A stretch of DNA of 64,000 nt from Lantana camara (Eukaryota; Streptophyta; Magnoliopsida; Lamiales; Verbenaceae), in the NCBI GenBank assembly GCA_037501455.1, contig CM074862.1:64139501-64203500 (forward strand), read 5' to 3'. Below the pieces are notes generated by a model that was not told the origin of the DNA, made no database searches, and was given only the letters and a program-made list of their open reading frames with translations. A program made the translations under genes and the position numbers. Below are positions 1 to 11,217 of this stretch, piece by piece. Position 1 is the first letter of the stretch. Every line of letters starts with the position of its first letter.

Positions 1-372
1 TCACCTGCTCAGGCGTCCAACAAACGGATCAACCGCCTACAGAACAATTAATGCGTAGTCGTAATACACGCATTACTGTGTTAATTGCTCAAGACTATAA
101 ACGCCCATACCTTGAAGAGTGTTTGGTAAGCCATTTAAGAGCATTTATTTCGCTTTCTTAGCATTTATTTCTCTCTCTAAGAATTCTCCACTGACTTGAG
201 CGTTGGAGAGCAAGCCTTGGGCAAAACCCCAAGTCCCCCAAGTTGGTCCCTTAGCTTACGTGTGTTGTTGTTTCCAGATCGATAAGAGCCCACGTATACA
301 AATTCTTGACTGATCGACCCAATATTTCCAGCTAGACCCCCAACTCAGCTAAACCAATTTTAAGCCGGATCA
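1..372. other. Unassigned sequence, possibly an old LTR end
   Basis: No gene is visible. The stretch is richer in G+C than what follows. At about 195-208 it has the phrase CTTGAGCGTTGGAG, which recalls the R/U5 part of some plant Ty3/gypsy LTRs. No primer-binding site or matching second LTR is present, so the assignment is weak. Confidence 0.2.
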
Positions 373-660
373 GATCTGATTCCGAATCAATTCAAACATT
401 CTTATAGAGTGAATTTCGAATTATTTTGCAAGTGAATCATTTTGATTCGATGAATGCTACGAAGCATATTACTTTAATTAATTATCCAACAAAGTTAAGT
501 CGAGTTTTAAATTTAATTTAACAAAGTTGAAACTTGATCTGATTCACGAATCAATTCTAGCATTCTTCCAATGTATGAATTTCAAATCAATTCTCAGGTG
601 AATCATTTTGATTCAATAAATATTTCAAAACATATTTAAATAGTTAATAATCAAAGTTGA
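373..660. repeat. Diverged two-copy tandem repeat, period about 164 bp
   Basis: Two similar segments follow each other, starting at 373 and 537. Both run through GATCTGATTC, a GTGAATCATTTTGATTC phrase and an AAAGTT end. They are diverged, so the duplication is old. The following stretch to 911 is AT-rich and shows no gene. Confidence 0.6.
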
Positions 661-911
661 CTTTGTTTGAAGAACCAAATTGCCATCGATGTTTGGTATA
701 GATTTGACTAAATAGTTAACGATCAAATTATAGTTTGTTCAAAGAACGAAAATAATTTTATTAAATAGTTTGATGTATACATTATTTGTATTTTAGGTAT
801 TTTCAATATTTTTTCACTAATATTAACGAATAAAAGCAATAATAAATTCAAAATTGATTTATTTATATTTTTCTTTACTTTTTTCGAAAATAATTAAAAT
901 ATCCTAAAAAT

Positions 912-1394
912 GTGATTAGTGACCGTTGTATATCAAAATTAAATAATCTGTGACCGATAATAATCGATCAATATATCAGTGACCGATCAAGGTTTGGGTC
1001 ACAAAATCAATGACCGATTAGGGTGTTGGTCACAAATTCAGTGACCGATTAGTGACTGATGAAATATCGGTCACCCAATCAGTGACCGCAAAATACCCTA
1101 TCAAATAATTTGTGACCGATCTGTGACTGCTAAAAATCAGTCATAGAATTAGTGACCGATTAATTCTTGGGTCACAACATCAGTGATAGATTTGTGACCT
1201 ATAAAGTTTGGGTCACAAAATCAATGACCGATTAGTGACTGATCTGTGACTGAATTTTACGCGGCCACTGATCAGTCACTGATTATTATATTTATGTAAT
1301 ATCGGTCAATGATCAGTTACTAATCGGTGATTAATCAGTGAGCGATAAGGCGGTCACCGAAAATCGGTAACTAATCCTGTTTGTTTTAGTAGTG
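912..1394. mobile_element. Terminal and subterminal region of a CACTA-like (En/Spm) DNA transposon
   Basis: The stretch ends with TTTGTTTTAGTAGTG, the inverse of CACTACTAAAACAAA, the typical CACTA-superfamily tip. Inside it, GTGACCGAT and its complement ATCGGTCAC recur more than ten times in both orientations, as expected for subterminal transposase-binding repeats of this superfamily. The opposite tip was not found to the left, so the rest is lost or lies outside the window. No transposase is visible. Confidence 0.65.
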
Positions 1395-1889
1395 TATTGA
1401 GATTAGGGATAGCTATAAATCAATCTCTCCAGTTTCATTTATTTTCATATAGCCCCTAAAGTTTAATTTGCTCTTATGATCCCTAATGGAAAATGGTATA
1501 AGTCTAAATTATTCCTAGAGTCGTTGTGGCAAATGGATGGGTTGGGCTGGATTTGAGTTAGGTTCGTATGGACTGGATCTAAATGGATTGGGTCAAAAAT
1601 GTATTCTATGTTAATGGGTTTTATTGGGTTGTGGTGGGTTTTAATGGACCGCAAATAGTTTCAATAATGGGTTCTTAATGGTTTTGTTCTCAATTCAAGT
1701 ACCTAAATGTCCAATATACCCCTCGCTAATCCATTTGACCTAACCCTCGAGATTGTTTACTTTGTTGATTTATTTTAGAATCATTTTCTATCTTACCTAT
1801 TTTAGATTTCTTTGATTTGTTTTAGAATCGTTTCATCTATTTTTTGACCTATTGGACCTATTTCACATACATTTTAGACCCATTAAACA

Positions 1890-2304
1890 TGTTAAAAATA
1901 GGTTAAAAAACGAGTGAAATTGGTCATAAAGGAAGTTAAACATGTTTGAAATAGGTTGAACATGATAAAAAAATGGACAAAATATGTTTGAAATGGACCG
2001 ATCAAGTAAAAAAGTAGGTCAAATGTGCCAAAACCAGTCAAAAATGTTTAATATAGGTCAAACAAGTCGAAAAATAGGTGTAACAGGTTGAATATATGCC
2101 GAACAAGTAAAAAAAAGAGGTCAAACGGATACAAAATAGGTCAAATGGGTCTTTGGTCGAACAAGTAGAAAAACGGAAGAAACAGGTCCAATATCGATCT
2201 AAAGTGTCCAAAATAAATCGAATAGATTGAAAAACATGTGAAACAAGTACAAAATAGGTCAAACACGTCCAAAATTAGATGAACAAGTAAAAAAATGGAT
2301 CAAA
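1890..2304. repeat. Short tandem array, left half
   Basis: Degenerate units of about 20 bp of the type GGTCAAACAAGTCGAAAAATA repeat, with a weaker period near 60 bp. The array is interrupted at 2305 by LTR A and resumes at 6019. The long open frames seen through it, rich in F, C and L, are a by-product of the repeat. Confidence 0.8.
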
Positions 2305-5300
2305 TGTAACATCCCAAGCGGTGGGGTATCACACCCCCGCACTATGACCCGATACGTGTACGAAATGGAGAATCCGCACACGCACCAAGTCACAGCGAAC
2401 GGGTGACTAACGAAAAACACACCCACTAGCTAGGCGGTACCTAACCCTGTACAGAAGAAAATAAGCGAAACAATATGGCAGAAGCAATACAGAATGGCAA
2501 CTTTTAAAAACTTTCATACAACAAACATATTGAGCAATACCGAAAACAAAATCATCTACACGGGTTCAACTAATCTATCCAACCTGTCCTATCCTGCCCC
2601 GAACAAATACACAGCAAGACGGGTTCAACTAATCCGAGCACCTGTCCTAACCTGCCCCGAATTCCAATCAATCAAATCATACCAGCAACCGGCTCACAAC
2701 ATAACTTATACGAAATTTACAAATCAAAATTCAGAACAAAATATTTAACCAACTTAAACGAACAGACACAGACAAGACAAACACGACACACTGCCGCCTA
2801 GCACGAACTCCAATGCAAAACCTGCAAACTAAAACATAAAAGGGGAGGGGTCAGTCCAAAGACTGAGCGAGGGGCTACCCACACACACCTACGTATATAT
2901 AGAGCACAGCACGTAATAAAAGTAACGTTCGTGAACCCGGGGTTAGTTTTTGCACGCCAAAACAGTTTCCCGTGATAATATATATATAGGGTGACTTATC
3001 AAAACAGAACTGACAAAACTTAGCTTATATAAACTCAAAACATACGCTCAAAATCATGCAGACTTAGCACACATATCGGAACATAACTTATTAGTATAAA
3101 AGTATACCAATTTTTATCTTAAATTAAGAATCTACCCCCGTTTCACGAACTTGTGACAAACGGACAGACAGAACACTCGGCGGGTACGAGCACACAAACA
3201 GACTGAACAAAACAAAACAAAACATAACATACCAGATAGGTGTGATGGAAGGGTTGCGCGACCCTAGCCATCCAGAAGCGGAAGAGGGGAGTGCTCAATG
3301 CTGCTCAAACCCTTGGACTCCATCCCCCACTTCCTCAGGTGGGTTCCGGTACATCCCTTACACGGAAATCTAGGGGCCCAACTTACACTTACACAGATCA
3401 CGAAAATCGGAAGCTTAACCCGCAACAGAATGCATATCGTACTTAGCTATCGTACGTACATATCATGCAGACTGACCTCGAAATCATAACAAAATCAAAG
3501 CTAAGCTTACATAGGCTTATACATAACTTCGTACTTTCAAACTTATAGCAAAGCCAACAAAATACGTATCTTGCACATATCTACATATATATAAAGGCTT
3601 ATAAACCGCATGCATTCGAAAACGAGCACATTGCAATAGGGTATAACTATATCCTAACCTCACCTGGTAGCAAACTCTGCAGACCACAAAGCAGAAGGTC
3701 CACCCCGGAACCTGCACGACCACAAGTCACCACCCCGGGTGCACCTGTACCAACTGGACACACAAAACATAACACACGACTCAGACTCAGACTTAAACAA
3801 CCCCACAGAGACGCACGGCAAATGCAATCACACAAGCAGGGATCAAATGCATAGCAATAATTTGCAGAAGAAACATTACATAAATTAATCAAATCATATT
3901 ATTCATTTATCACACAAGCAATTCATGGATTGTATAACAAATTTAATTAACAAAGTTTACTTAATTCATTTCATGCAAATTCACGTAGCATCTTTCATAC
4001 CAATTGACACAAATTAAAAAATCAAATAAATTATAATAACATGCTTCCTAATTCCATTTAAATCATAAGATTACATACTTAAATTCCAACTAAATCATAA
4101 AGAGCACAATTAACACAAACCAGAAAGATAGGGAGACAAGCAAATTTAAATTATTTCATATTAATTCATATAGAGCATACTAAATTCATATTTGTACAAT
4201 TAAACTATTTTTAAGTACAAAAGTTCCTAATTAAGTCTCATAAGTTTCACATAAGTCATATATCAAATTCATTTGTCGCACAACAATTCATTTATCATAA
4301 AACGGATTCAATTAACAAGGTCTACCTAATTAAATCAAATAAATTCACATCATTTCCAAAATTACATACACCCTTTTCAAATTAAACACTTAGCTCAATT
4401 AGACCAAAACGGGATTCAAATTGCAAATTACAATGTTCATATTTGTCACATTTCAGATCATACATGATTTCATACATAACGGAATACATTTCAATCGGCA
4501 ATTCAAGCATATTACAATTAATTTACAATTAGAACAATTAATCAAATAATTCTCAAATACACAAATAAATTCGTAGAAAATAAACCAAGTGTCCGATTGA
4601 CGAACGGAAAGTGGTGTTGGACTCACCACAACGAGGCGGACATTCTATCCGAAGCCCGTCGGATCGCCGCCACTGTAGCCGCCGGAACAGTGGCCGGCCT
4701 TCGTTCGGCCGCCGCCGGAACGTGCCGGAAAAATCCCGAAAAATCACCCGTGCAAGGATTCGTCGTGCTCAATCCAATTCCTCGATCAATTTCTGCAAAT
4801 TCCAAGCCAATTGTCTCCAATTTAAAATCCAAGAACACGAAAACCCTAAAATCCTCAAACTTCAATTACTTTCAAACCGGTGAACCAAAATGAGATCCGA
4901 AAGAGGCATTGGCTTACCCGTGACGAGCTTTACGAAAGCCCTAGGCTTTCTCGCCGGAAAAATCCTCGGAGGTGGCGCCACCGGTGCGCCGCCACTGTGC
5001 CGCCGCGAACCGCCGCCAAACGACAAAATCTAGAGTCAAGCAAATGGGGTTTATTAGTTCTCGTCGTTCCAAACAACTTTCGTGAAGGGCCCGAGGCCAA
5101 AAGATGGCCGGAAAAGGCCCCCATTGAGCTCCGAAGTTTCTACCATCGCACGTCTCCCAGAACCACCACCTACGGCCAAAATTCAGTGAAAACGATGCCG
5201 GAAATGGACTCGGGAGGTCGAAAAACCTTGGAAAACACTAACCTTCGTCGGAAAAAGTCACCGGACCGCCTCGTGGTTATTGTTCACCCGCGCGCCACCG

Positions 5301-6013
5301 CGGCTTCAGGCGGCGCGTGCGCCGCCGTCGCAGGTCCATTGGCTGCGCCGCCGACGCCATCCGCTACGCCGGAGGCCCCTCTCTCTGGGTGTACGGCGCG
5401 TGTCGCCGGAAGATGGCCGTAAGCCGCCTCGGGAGGGAGGCGAAGTGGCGGCTCCGCCACCTCCACCTGCGCGACTGAAAATCGTGAATAACTCCATCGT
5501 CGGTTGGTCGAGTTCTTGGTACGGTTGTGACCGCGTCGTCGAACTCGTCGAAATGGACTAGTGGTTCGTCGAAATCCGTCGAGAAACGAGCGAGTTTGAG
5601 TAGTGCATGAAAACACACCGTGAGTGTGTGTGAATAGTGATGAATCATGGGAGAGAAGAGAGAGGGAGGCTGAAGCTGAATTATGGCACGCAAAACGAGG
5701 ATCCGGGTATTATATCTCGGGTCCTCGTACACGAAAATGGTCGGAAGAAGGGGTTAACGACGTCAGAATGGGGCAAACTCAGAGTCTACGGACTCGTCTC
5801 GATGCCCCGAACGCGAAGAAGGGGTCGAAAAGGTCAAAAACTCGATCGAACGAGAAATGACCGAAAAACCCCTAAAAGAGAAAATTACAAAGGGGCCCCT
5901 GAACTCTAAAAGAGTTCAGAATAAGGCCACGAAAAATATAAACTCACATAATTAAACACATTAAAAGGTTGAAACGTGGCGTACCTTATAAATCGGACGA
6001 TTGGGATGTTACA
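2305..6013 (-). mobile_element. Solo LTR A, chromovirus-type (Del/Tekay-like) Ty3/gypsy
   Basis: The 3,709-bp segment starts TGTAACATCCC and ends GGGATGTTACA. It is flanked by the 5-bp duplication TCAAA (2300-2304 and 6014-6018) and sits cleanly inside the tandem array, which proves an insertion. No primer site, polypurine tract, gag or pol is attached, so it is a solo LTR left by LTR-LTR recombination. It is inverted relative to LTRs E, G and H: conserved blocks such as the GCTAGGCGG motif near 2795 and the acceptor-like TTTGCAG run in the minus direction. The GC-rich CCGCC-type segment 4640-5480 would be transcribed leader. The overlapping open frames there show no protein family. Confidence 0.85.
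2822..4917 (-). promoter_or_regulatory. Candidate LTR-internal intron of LTR A
   Basis: On the minus strand a donor-like CGG|GTAAGCC lies at 4917 and an acceptor-like TAGTTTGCAG|G ends at 2822, giving about 2.1 kb. The same two sites occur in matching positions in LTRs B, D, E, F, G and H. Splicing is inferred. Confidence 0.45.
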
Positions 6014-6018
6014 TCAAA

Positions 6019-6420
6019 TGGGTCTAGAATTGGTCAAACATGTCAAAAATAGGGTGAAACAGGTCCAAAATAGACCAAGCGAGTCCAAAATAGATCGAAC
6101 AATTTGAAAAACGGGTGAAACGGACCCAAAACGGGTCAAAGGAGTCCAAAGTAGGTCAGACATGTCGAAAAATGGGTTAAAATGGTGCAAAACGGGTCAA
6201 ACAAGTGCAAAATAGGTTGAACAAGTCGAAAAACGGGTGAAACGGACCTAAAACGGACCAAAAGAGTCCAAAACAGATCGAAAAAGGAGTGAAACATGCC
6301 CAAAATGGGTCAAATGAATCTAATATAGATCCAATAGGTTGAAAATCGGGTGAAATTGATCCAAAACGGGTCAAACGGGTCTAAAATTGATAGAACGTGT
6401 TGAAAAACAGATTAAAAGGG
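6019..6420. repeat. Short tandem array, right half
   Basis: This continues the 1890-2304 array with units such as GGTCCAAAACGGGTCAAAC and GTCGAAAAACGGGTGAAAC. The three-unit, about 60-bp period is clearer here than in the left half. Confidence 0.8.
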
Positions 6421-6428
6421 TCCAAAAT

Positions 6429-6550
6429 CGTGTTCATGTGTGAAAATACGTTTAAAATTATGTTAGTGTGTTTAAATATGTGTAAAAAATGTGCTCATGT
6501 GTGAAAATATATGCAAAATTGTGTTAGTGTGTGTAAATGTGTATAAAAAA
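6429..6550. repeat. Two-copy minisatellite, period about 61 bp
   Basis: Two units start with GTGTTCATGTGTGAAAATA and GTGCTCATGTGTGAAAATA. Each ends in an AAAAAATGTG run. They lie between the tandem array and the right end of the hAT-like element. Confidence 0.7.
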
Positions 6551-7219
6551 TGTGTAATTATATTTAACAGTTTATGAATAGAAATATAATATTTAATTTA
6601 TAGGAAGGGTAAAATAGTAATAAAACATTAAAATTATATAAATGAGTTTAAATCATTAAAAACTCAACTCAAATTCAATATCAACTCAATCCAATTCATG
6701 AAAGACTCAATACTCTCTTAACCCATTATTAACCTAATCCAAACCAATTCTATTCAAATTTCACTCAGGCCAATCCAACCTAACCCCCTTATAATGTATT
6801 GAATGTCATAGGTCCAACCCATTTTGCCACCCCTATCCTAGAGATTGTTTACTTTGTTGGTTTTATATCCAATTGGATTAGTTAGGGAATAGTAAGGATT
6901 GAATTATTTTACCGAGTAGACATGTTTACTTCAATAGATAAGGATCTAGTTAAATTACACATACACATTTTTATTGGGAAAATGTCGTCCAGCTCCCCTG
7001 TGTAACACAAAATGATCAAGAAAAACCTCCTAAAAAAAAAGTACTTAAAAAAACCCCATGTTTTAAAAAATGTGTATAAAAAACCCTGAAACGGGAATTT
7101 GAGGCGCACGCGCCCTGACTACGAGTACAAATGTTTTTTTTTACACTTTTTTAAATAAAATGACTATTTTACCCCTCTATTATATATATATATATATATA
7201 TATATGATGTAGCTCCGCC

Positions 7220-7500
7220 GCCCACTGTAGCTCCGCTGCCACCGCCGAACCACTGAAGGTCACCGAAAAAATCCCCAAAAATCAACCCTGAATATACTAC
7301 TCGTGCTTGTTCCATATGTTCGATTGATTTCTGAAAATTCCAAACCGTTTATCCCCAATTTCAAATCTAAAAACACGAACCTCGAAAACTTGAAATTGCA
7401 ATTACTCTCAAACCGTTTAACGAAATTCAAATCCGTAAATCGTATTAGCTTACCCGTGTTGAGAACTTCGAAATGCATATGTTGGTCGCCAGAAAATTTC
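7220..7500 (-). mobile_element. LTR fragment related to LTR A inside the MULE-like element
   Basis: This segment aligns by eye with 4680-4935 of LTR A. Both have CCGAAAAATC-type sequence, AAATTCCAA, CCAATTT, AACACGAA, CTCAAACC and finally TTAGCTTACCCGTG, which includes the same donor-like site on the minus strand. It may have been captured by the element or be a remnant of an earlier insertion. Confidence 0.6.
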
Positions 7501-7916
7501 ACCGTAAACAGATCACCGCCGTGAACAGCCGCGCGCCTCCGCTGCTCTGAGGTCGCCGTTGGTCGGGTGGGTTTCAGGTGATGGGAGTGTCACCAATAGA
7601 CTCACCTCGTCGAACTTAATAAAAATCTAAAGATTTCGTCGCCACTCGCAGTGGTGGAGGATAGCAGTGGATGGAGGTGGTGGGTGCTGTGACGGTGAGG
7701 ATGGTAGTGGTGGGTGAAGCTGGCGTCGCCGCCGACGGTGTGGTGGACCGGAGATACCGCCGGCGCTTGTGTGCCATGGAGGAGAGGCGGCGAGGGGGGA
7801 GGGGTGGGTTTCTGAGGAAGAAGACGATACATATGTATTTATATTTACATATATTACATGTGTAAATACATATATACATATATTACACATGAATTATATA
7901 TATTAAGTATAAATAT

Positions 7917-8037
7917 CAATACAATATTTAATTAGAATTAAAAAATATATATCAAATTAAAATACATTATGATAATATAATATATAATTATATTTATATT
8001 ATAATTATAATATTTATATGTATTTTTATATATTAAA

Positions 8038-8098
<61 letters not shown>

Positions 8099-8449
8099 AA
8101 ATATCATGTATAATATTTAAGAGTTTATAAATATAATTTATTTATATGTATCAAATATATATCAAATTAAAATACATTATGATAATATAATATATAATTA
8201 TATTTATATTATAATTACAATATTTATATGTATTTTTATATATTAAATAATTATATATATATATATATATATAGGGTAAAATATCATGTATAATATTTAA
8301 GAGTTTATAAATATAATTTATTCATCAATATAATATTTAATTAGAATTCAAAAATATATATCAAATTAAAATACATTATGATAATATAAAATATAATTAT
8401 ATTTATATTATAATTACAATATTTATTTGTACTTTTATATATTAAATAA

Positions 8450-8514
<65 letters not shown>

Positions 8515-8515
8515 G
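7917..8515. repeat. Three diverged AT-rich tandem repeats with AT microsatellites
   Basis: A unit of roughly 180-235 bp (TATATCAAATTAAAATAC, then GATAATATAA, then TTTATATATTAAATAA, then an AT run, then AGGGTAAAATATCATG) occurs about three times. The copies start near 7917, 8150 and 8325. The AT runs vary in length between copies, which accounts for the period variation. Confidence 0.7.
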
Positions 8516-8803
8516 TATATAAAGACATATATACTATTTTTATAAATTTGTTAATTTATTAATATGTATTTTTGGATATTAAATAAGTATATATATTATA
8601 TGTATATATATTTATATAACTGCTACAGTACATAAGGGTATTATGGGGATTCTACATTTTTTCGTTGACTAAATGAGGTTAGGGGGTGGTGAGTTCATTT
8701 TAAAAAACAAAGGGTTTTTTAAAGTACTTTTTTTTTTGTCAGTATTTTTTGTGATCATTTCGAATAACACAGGGTTTTTGGGGTTGTTAGCTCCATTTTT
8801 ATT

Positions 8804-9362
8804 ATGTTTACTTGATCCATTCAAAATGTCTGATAGACCTATATTACCCTCCCACTAAATACATATGAAGATAAAATATATAAAAGATGATCTGTACCCA
8901 CATGGCCAAAACATGAAAACTATATATTTTACACAACAAGAATAAAATTTATTGATTAATATATACATTTTTAGTATATTTTAAACACAAAATGAGGTAA
9001 TATGTGATACTAATAATCTTAAAATCTATAAATGTTAACAAACCAAGGCCACAACATTTAACAAAATAATTCCTAGGGTATTTCCGGCAATGCAGAAGTA
9101 TTAACATATATCAGAGGGGTGTTCTAAGAAAATTAAAAAAAATTTAACGGAACCTTAAGGGATTAAGGGGGTCACTAAAAGAAATAAAATCTGAAGAAGC
9201 ATATAGTAATAAATGTAACTAGAGAGATTGACTTGTAAGTAGATCTAATCTTAAAGTAGTGAAACGTAATTTATCCTAACCATTAGATCGTTATCTTTAG
9301 AGTTTTCAAATACTTGAAATATAACTTAAAAGAATGATTTGCATTATACTTGATATCTAGCT
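8804..9362. other. AT-rich gene-free stretch
   Basis: Nothing recognisable: no open frame with family features, no inverted or direct repeat of note. Confidence 0.5.
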
Positions 9363-9449
9363 ATGCTTAAAGGATACAGTGATGCTGATTGGACATATGA
9401 TCCAAATGAAATAAAATCCACAAGTGGATACGTGACTCAAACATTTTAA
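9363..9449 (+). pseudogene. Relic of Ty1/copia RNase H
   Basis: The frame reads MLKGYSDADW, then STSGYV and a stop. This is the GYSDADWAG...STSGY motif at the start of copia-type RNase H, including its first catalytic aspartate context. Only about 29 codons are recognisable, and no LTR or upstream pol can be attached to it. It is an old fragment unrelated to the three larger copia elements in the window. Confidence 0.7.
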
Positions 9450-9920
9450 AATTGCAAGAAAAGGAGCAACAAGAATTTCTCAGTAAAGAGCCACCTATAT
9501 AATTAAGAATTGAGACTTTGATCCTATAAGAATATTTAAAAGGTGAGTTCTAAGAGAATACCTACTCATAAAAAACAATAATAATAATGAGTTGTTTAAG
9601 GTCAGAAATAATGAGAAATTCGTACCAATTCTAAATTATATTGTTGTGTGATGTCCTATTCTTTTGGTATACACAAAGTCAAATGGCTCAAGACATTGAG
9701 TTTAATAATTGGAAACAAAATAAGGGAATATATTCAACTAATGAGAGTTTTCAAAGTATGTCACTTAAAAAAATTCATTAATTAATTTTCTTTTTAGCAC
9801 TTCATATCAGTAAAGAGAAAAAGCAATAATAGTTACTTCCTCACTTTATATAATCCTATATATTAAATACTTGTGTTGCTTTAAATCTAAAAGGAAAGTA
9901 CATGTTTTACATATTGTTTA

Positions 9921-10490
9921 TGGATTATGTACAATTCGATACATACCCGGATCTAATATACACAACAATAATGAATTCAAGTAAATTCCTAACTCATATC
10001 TGGGTGCACTTGCCTTTCCATAAGTATCTTATACGTATTGCGTAATGATACACTCAATTGATTTGTCGTTTTTAGACTTCTTAGATTACAGCAATAAGAA
10101 TTCATTTACTTTACTAGAGAGTAATCCAATAGGTTCTGGTTAGTAAAATATAAAAATTGAGTTAATTGCCCAAAAACAGAAAATAATTTGTTTACGTTAG
10201 TTGTTTGAGACAGGCAAATTAACAAGGACATTTTCACAAAGTTAATATACCATACTTAATCCACAAATCTATCGGGCTTGCTCTTAAACCATACACCCAT
10301 CACCCATTAAAGTAAACAATTTATTATGGATTACAAAATAAACCACCCAATCTAATATATAGAACTAAACGACTTCTAAGAATTCAAGTAAATCCAAACT
10401 CATATAGGCGCCCTTGCCTTTCGACGAGAATCTCATGCGTATTGCATAATGACAGACTCAAACTTAATTTGTCGTTTCTGCACTACTAAT
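9921..10490. repeat. Duplicated segment of about 165 bp, copies about 404 bp apart
   Basis: Copies at 9921-10086 and 10326-10490 share TGGATTA, TCTAATATA, GAATTCAAGTAAAT, CTTGCCTTTC, CGTATTGC, AATGA and TTTGTCGTTT in the same order. They lie directly upstream of the PP2 exons. No coding potential or element ends are visible, and an F-box exon was not found in this stretch. Confidence 0.6.
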
Positions 10491-10551
10491 TTTTTATAAA
10501 CCGAAGTGCAAGATCTTGACAAGTGTAATTTCTTTCATTTCCCAATTGCAG

Positions 10552-11217
10552 ACCATTGGGATAGATAAATATACAAATAAAAGATGTTACATGTTGGGCG
10601 CGAGGGAACTTTCCATCACTTGGTCTACCAATCCTCTTTATTGGTGCTGGAAACCCCTCCCAGGATCAAGGTCAATCAATTTGTACATGTTGCCTATTTT
10701 CTTTTCTACACCTTTTTCTAATTCTTATCTTTTTCTGTTTTATCTATTCATAATATAACTCTAATTAAATCCAACTTCTTAATCTAGATTTCCTGAAGCA
10801 GTTGAACTTATTATGGTATCTTGGCTAGAGATACAAGGAAAAATCAGCAGTAAAATGTTGTCCGCAAATACAACATACATCGCGTACCTCGTTGTTCAAT
10901 TTTCTAGACGCGCTTTTGGTTTAGGCACTATACCCCCAAAGGTTTCTGTTCGAGTCGGGGATTATAAAGCAGAACGAATAATTCGTATGAATCACGAACA
11001 ATGCAAAAGGCACAAGTTGGACTCGTTGCATGATGGAGGAGGAGGAGGAGAATCACTTTGTGAAAGAGTTGATGGGTGGTTTGAGTTGGAGTTGGGAAAA
11101 TTTTACAATGATGGGAGTATTGAGAAAGAGGTGATAATGGACTTTAGAGAAGTTGAAGGTGAGCATCTTAAAGGAGGGCTTCTTGTTGAAGGCATTGAGC
11201 TTAGACCTATGTACTAA
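10552..11217 (+). pseudogene. PP2-domain exons of an F-box/PP2-B-type gene, F-box exon missing
   Basis: Exon 2 is 10552-10670, after the acceptor CCCAATTGCAG. It encodes TIGIDKYTNKRCYMLGAREL and a W-YWCWKPLPGSR stretch. The intron is 10671-10787 (GT...CTAG). Exon 3, 10788-11217, continues in phase (codon AG|A) with FPEAVELIMVSWLEIQGKI and ends EGEHLKGGLLVEGIELRPMY and a stop. The order of CYML-AR-LSI-W, YW-W--LP-SRF-E-AEL, WLEI-GKI, GW-E-ELG-F and GGL-V-GIE-RP is that of the phloem protein 2 lectin-like domain of plant F-box/PP2-B proteins. These are known as substrate receptors in SCF ubiquitin ligases with possible glycan binding. The PP2 domain is open throughout. No F-box exon is visible upstream to 8804, so this is partial: a pseudogene, or a gene whose first exon is far away behind transposons. 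A run of five glycines (GGA codons near 11035-11050) is unusual for the domain. Confidence 0.75.

Larger units (their letters stand above)
1521..6835. mobile_element. Non-autonomous hAT-like element containing a tandem array, split by a solo LTR
   Basis: The right tip reads inward as TAGGGGTGGCAAAATGG and the left tip as TCGTTGTGGCAAATGG, so the ends are imperfect terminal inverted repeats. Subterminal GGGTTGG/GGATT-rich sequence is also inverted between the two ends. The 8-bp sequence TCCTAGAG lies directly outside both ends (1513-1520 and 6836-6843), the target-duplication length of hAT elements. Without the 3.7 kb solo LTR the element is about 1.6 kb. It has no transposase and is mostly short tandem repeats. 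One complication: 19 bp of the right flank (6841-6859) recur at 1749-1767 inside the element, so part of the left side may be rearranged. Confidence 0.5.
6976..8793. mobile_element. MULE-like (Mutator-type) non-autonomous element
   Basis: The two ends are imperfect inverted repeats over roughly 80-100 bp. Both, read inward, contain CCTGTGT, then AAATGATCA, then an A-run with AAGTACTT and a run of AAACCC. Outside them lies the same 10-bp sequence CATTTTTATT (6966-6975 and 8794-8803), close to the 9-10 bp duplications of Mutator-type elements. The duplicated sequence is AT-rich and could match by chance. There is no transposase. The interior holds a segment related to LTR A and AT-rich tandem repeats. 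Confidence 0.45.

Noticed and set aside
4597..5909. Several overlapping open frames of 80-180 codons on both strands in LTR A
   Set aside because: They overlap in all phases, follow GC-rich CCGCC-type composition, show no family motif, and lie inside a solo LTR.
7602..7890. Proline- and threonine-rich open frames on the minus strand
   Set aside because: Low-complexity translation of GGTGG repeats inside the MULE-like element.
10481..10489. CACTACTAA as the missing left end of the CACTA element
   Set aside because: The sequence after it lacks the AAACAAACAGG continuation and subterminal GTGACCGAT repeats.
10813..11217. A short gene starting at the ATG at 10813
   Set aside because: The frame continues upstream through FPEAVELI to a good acceptor at 10787 and joins exon 2 in phase, so this ATG is internal to the PP2 domain.
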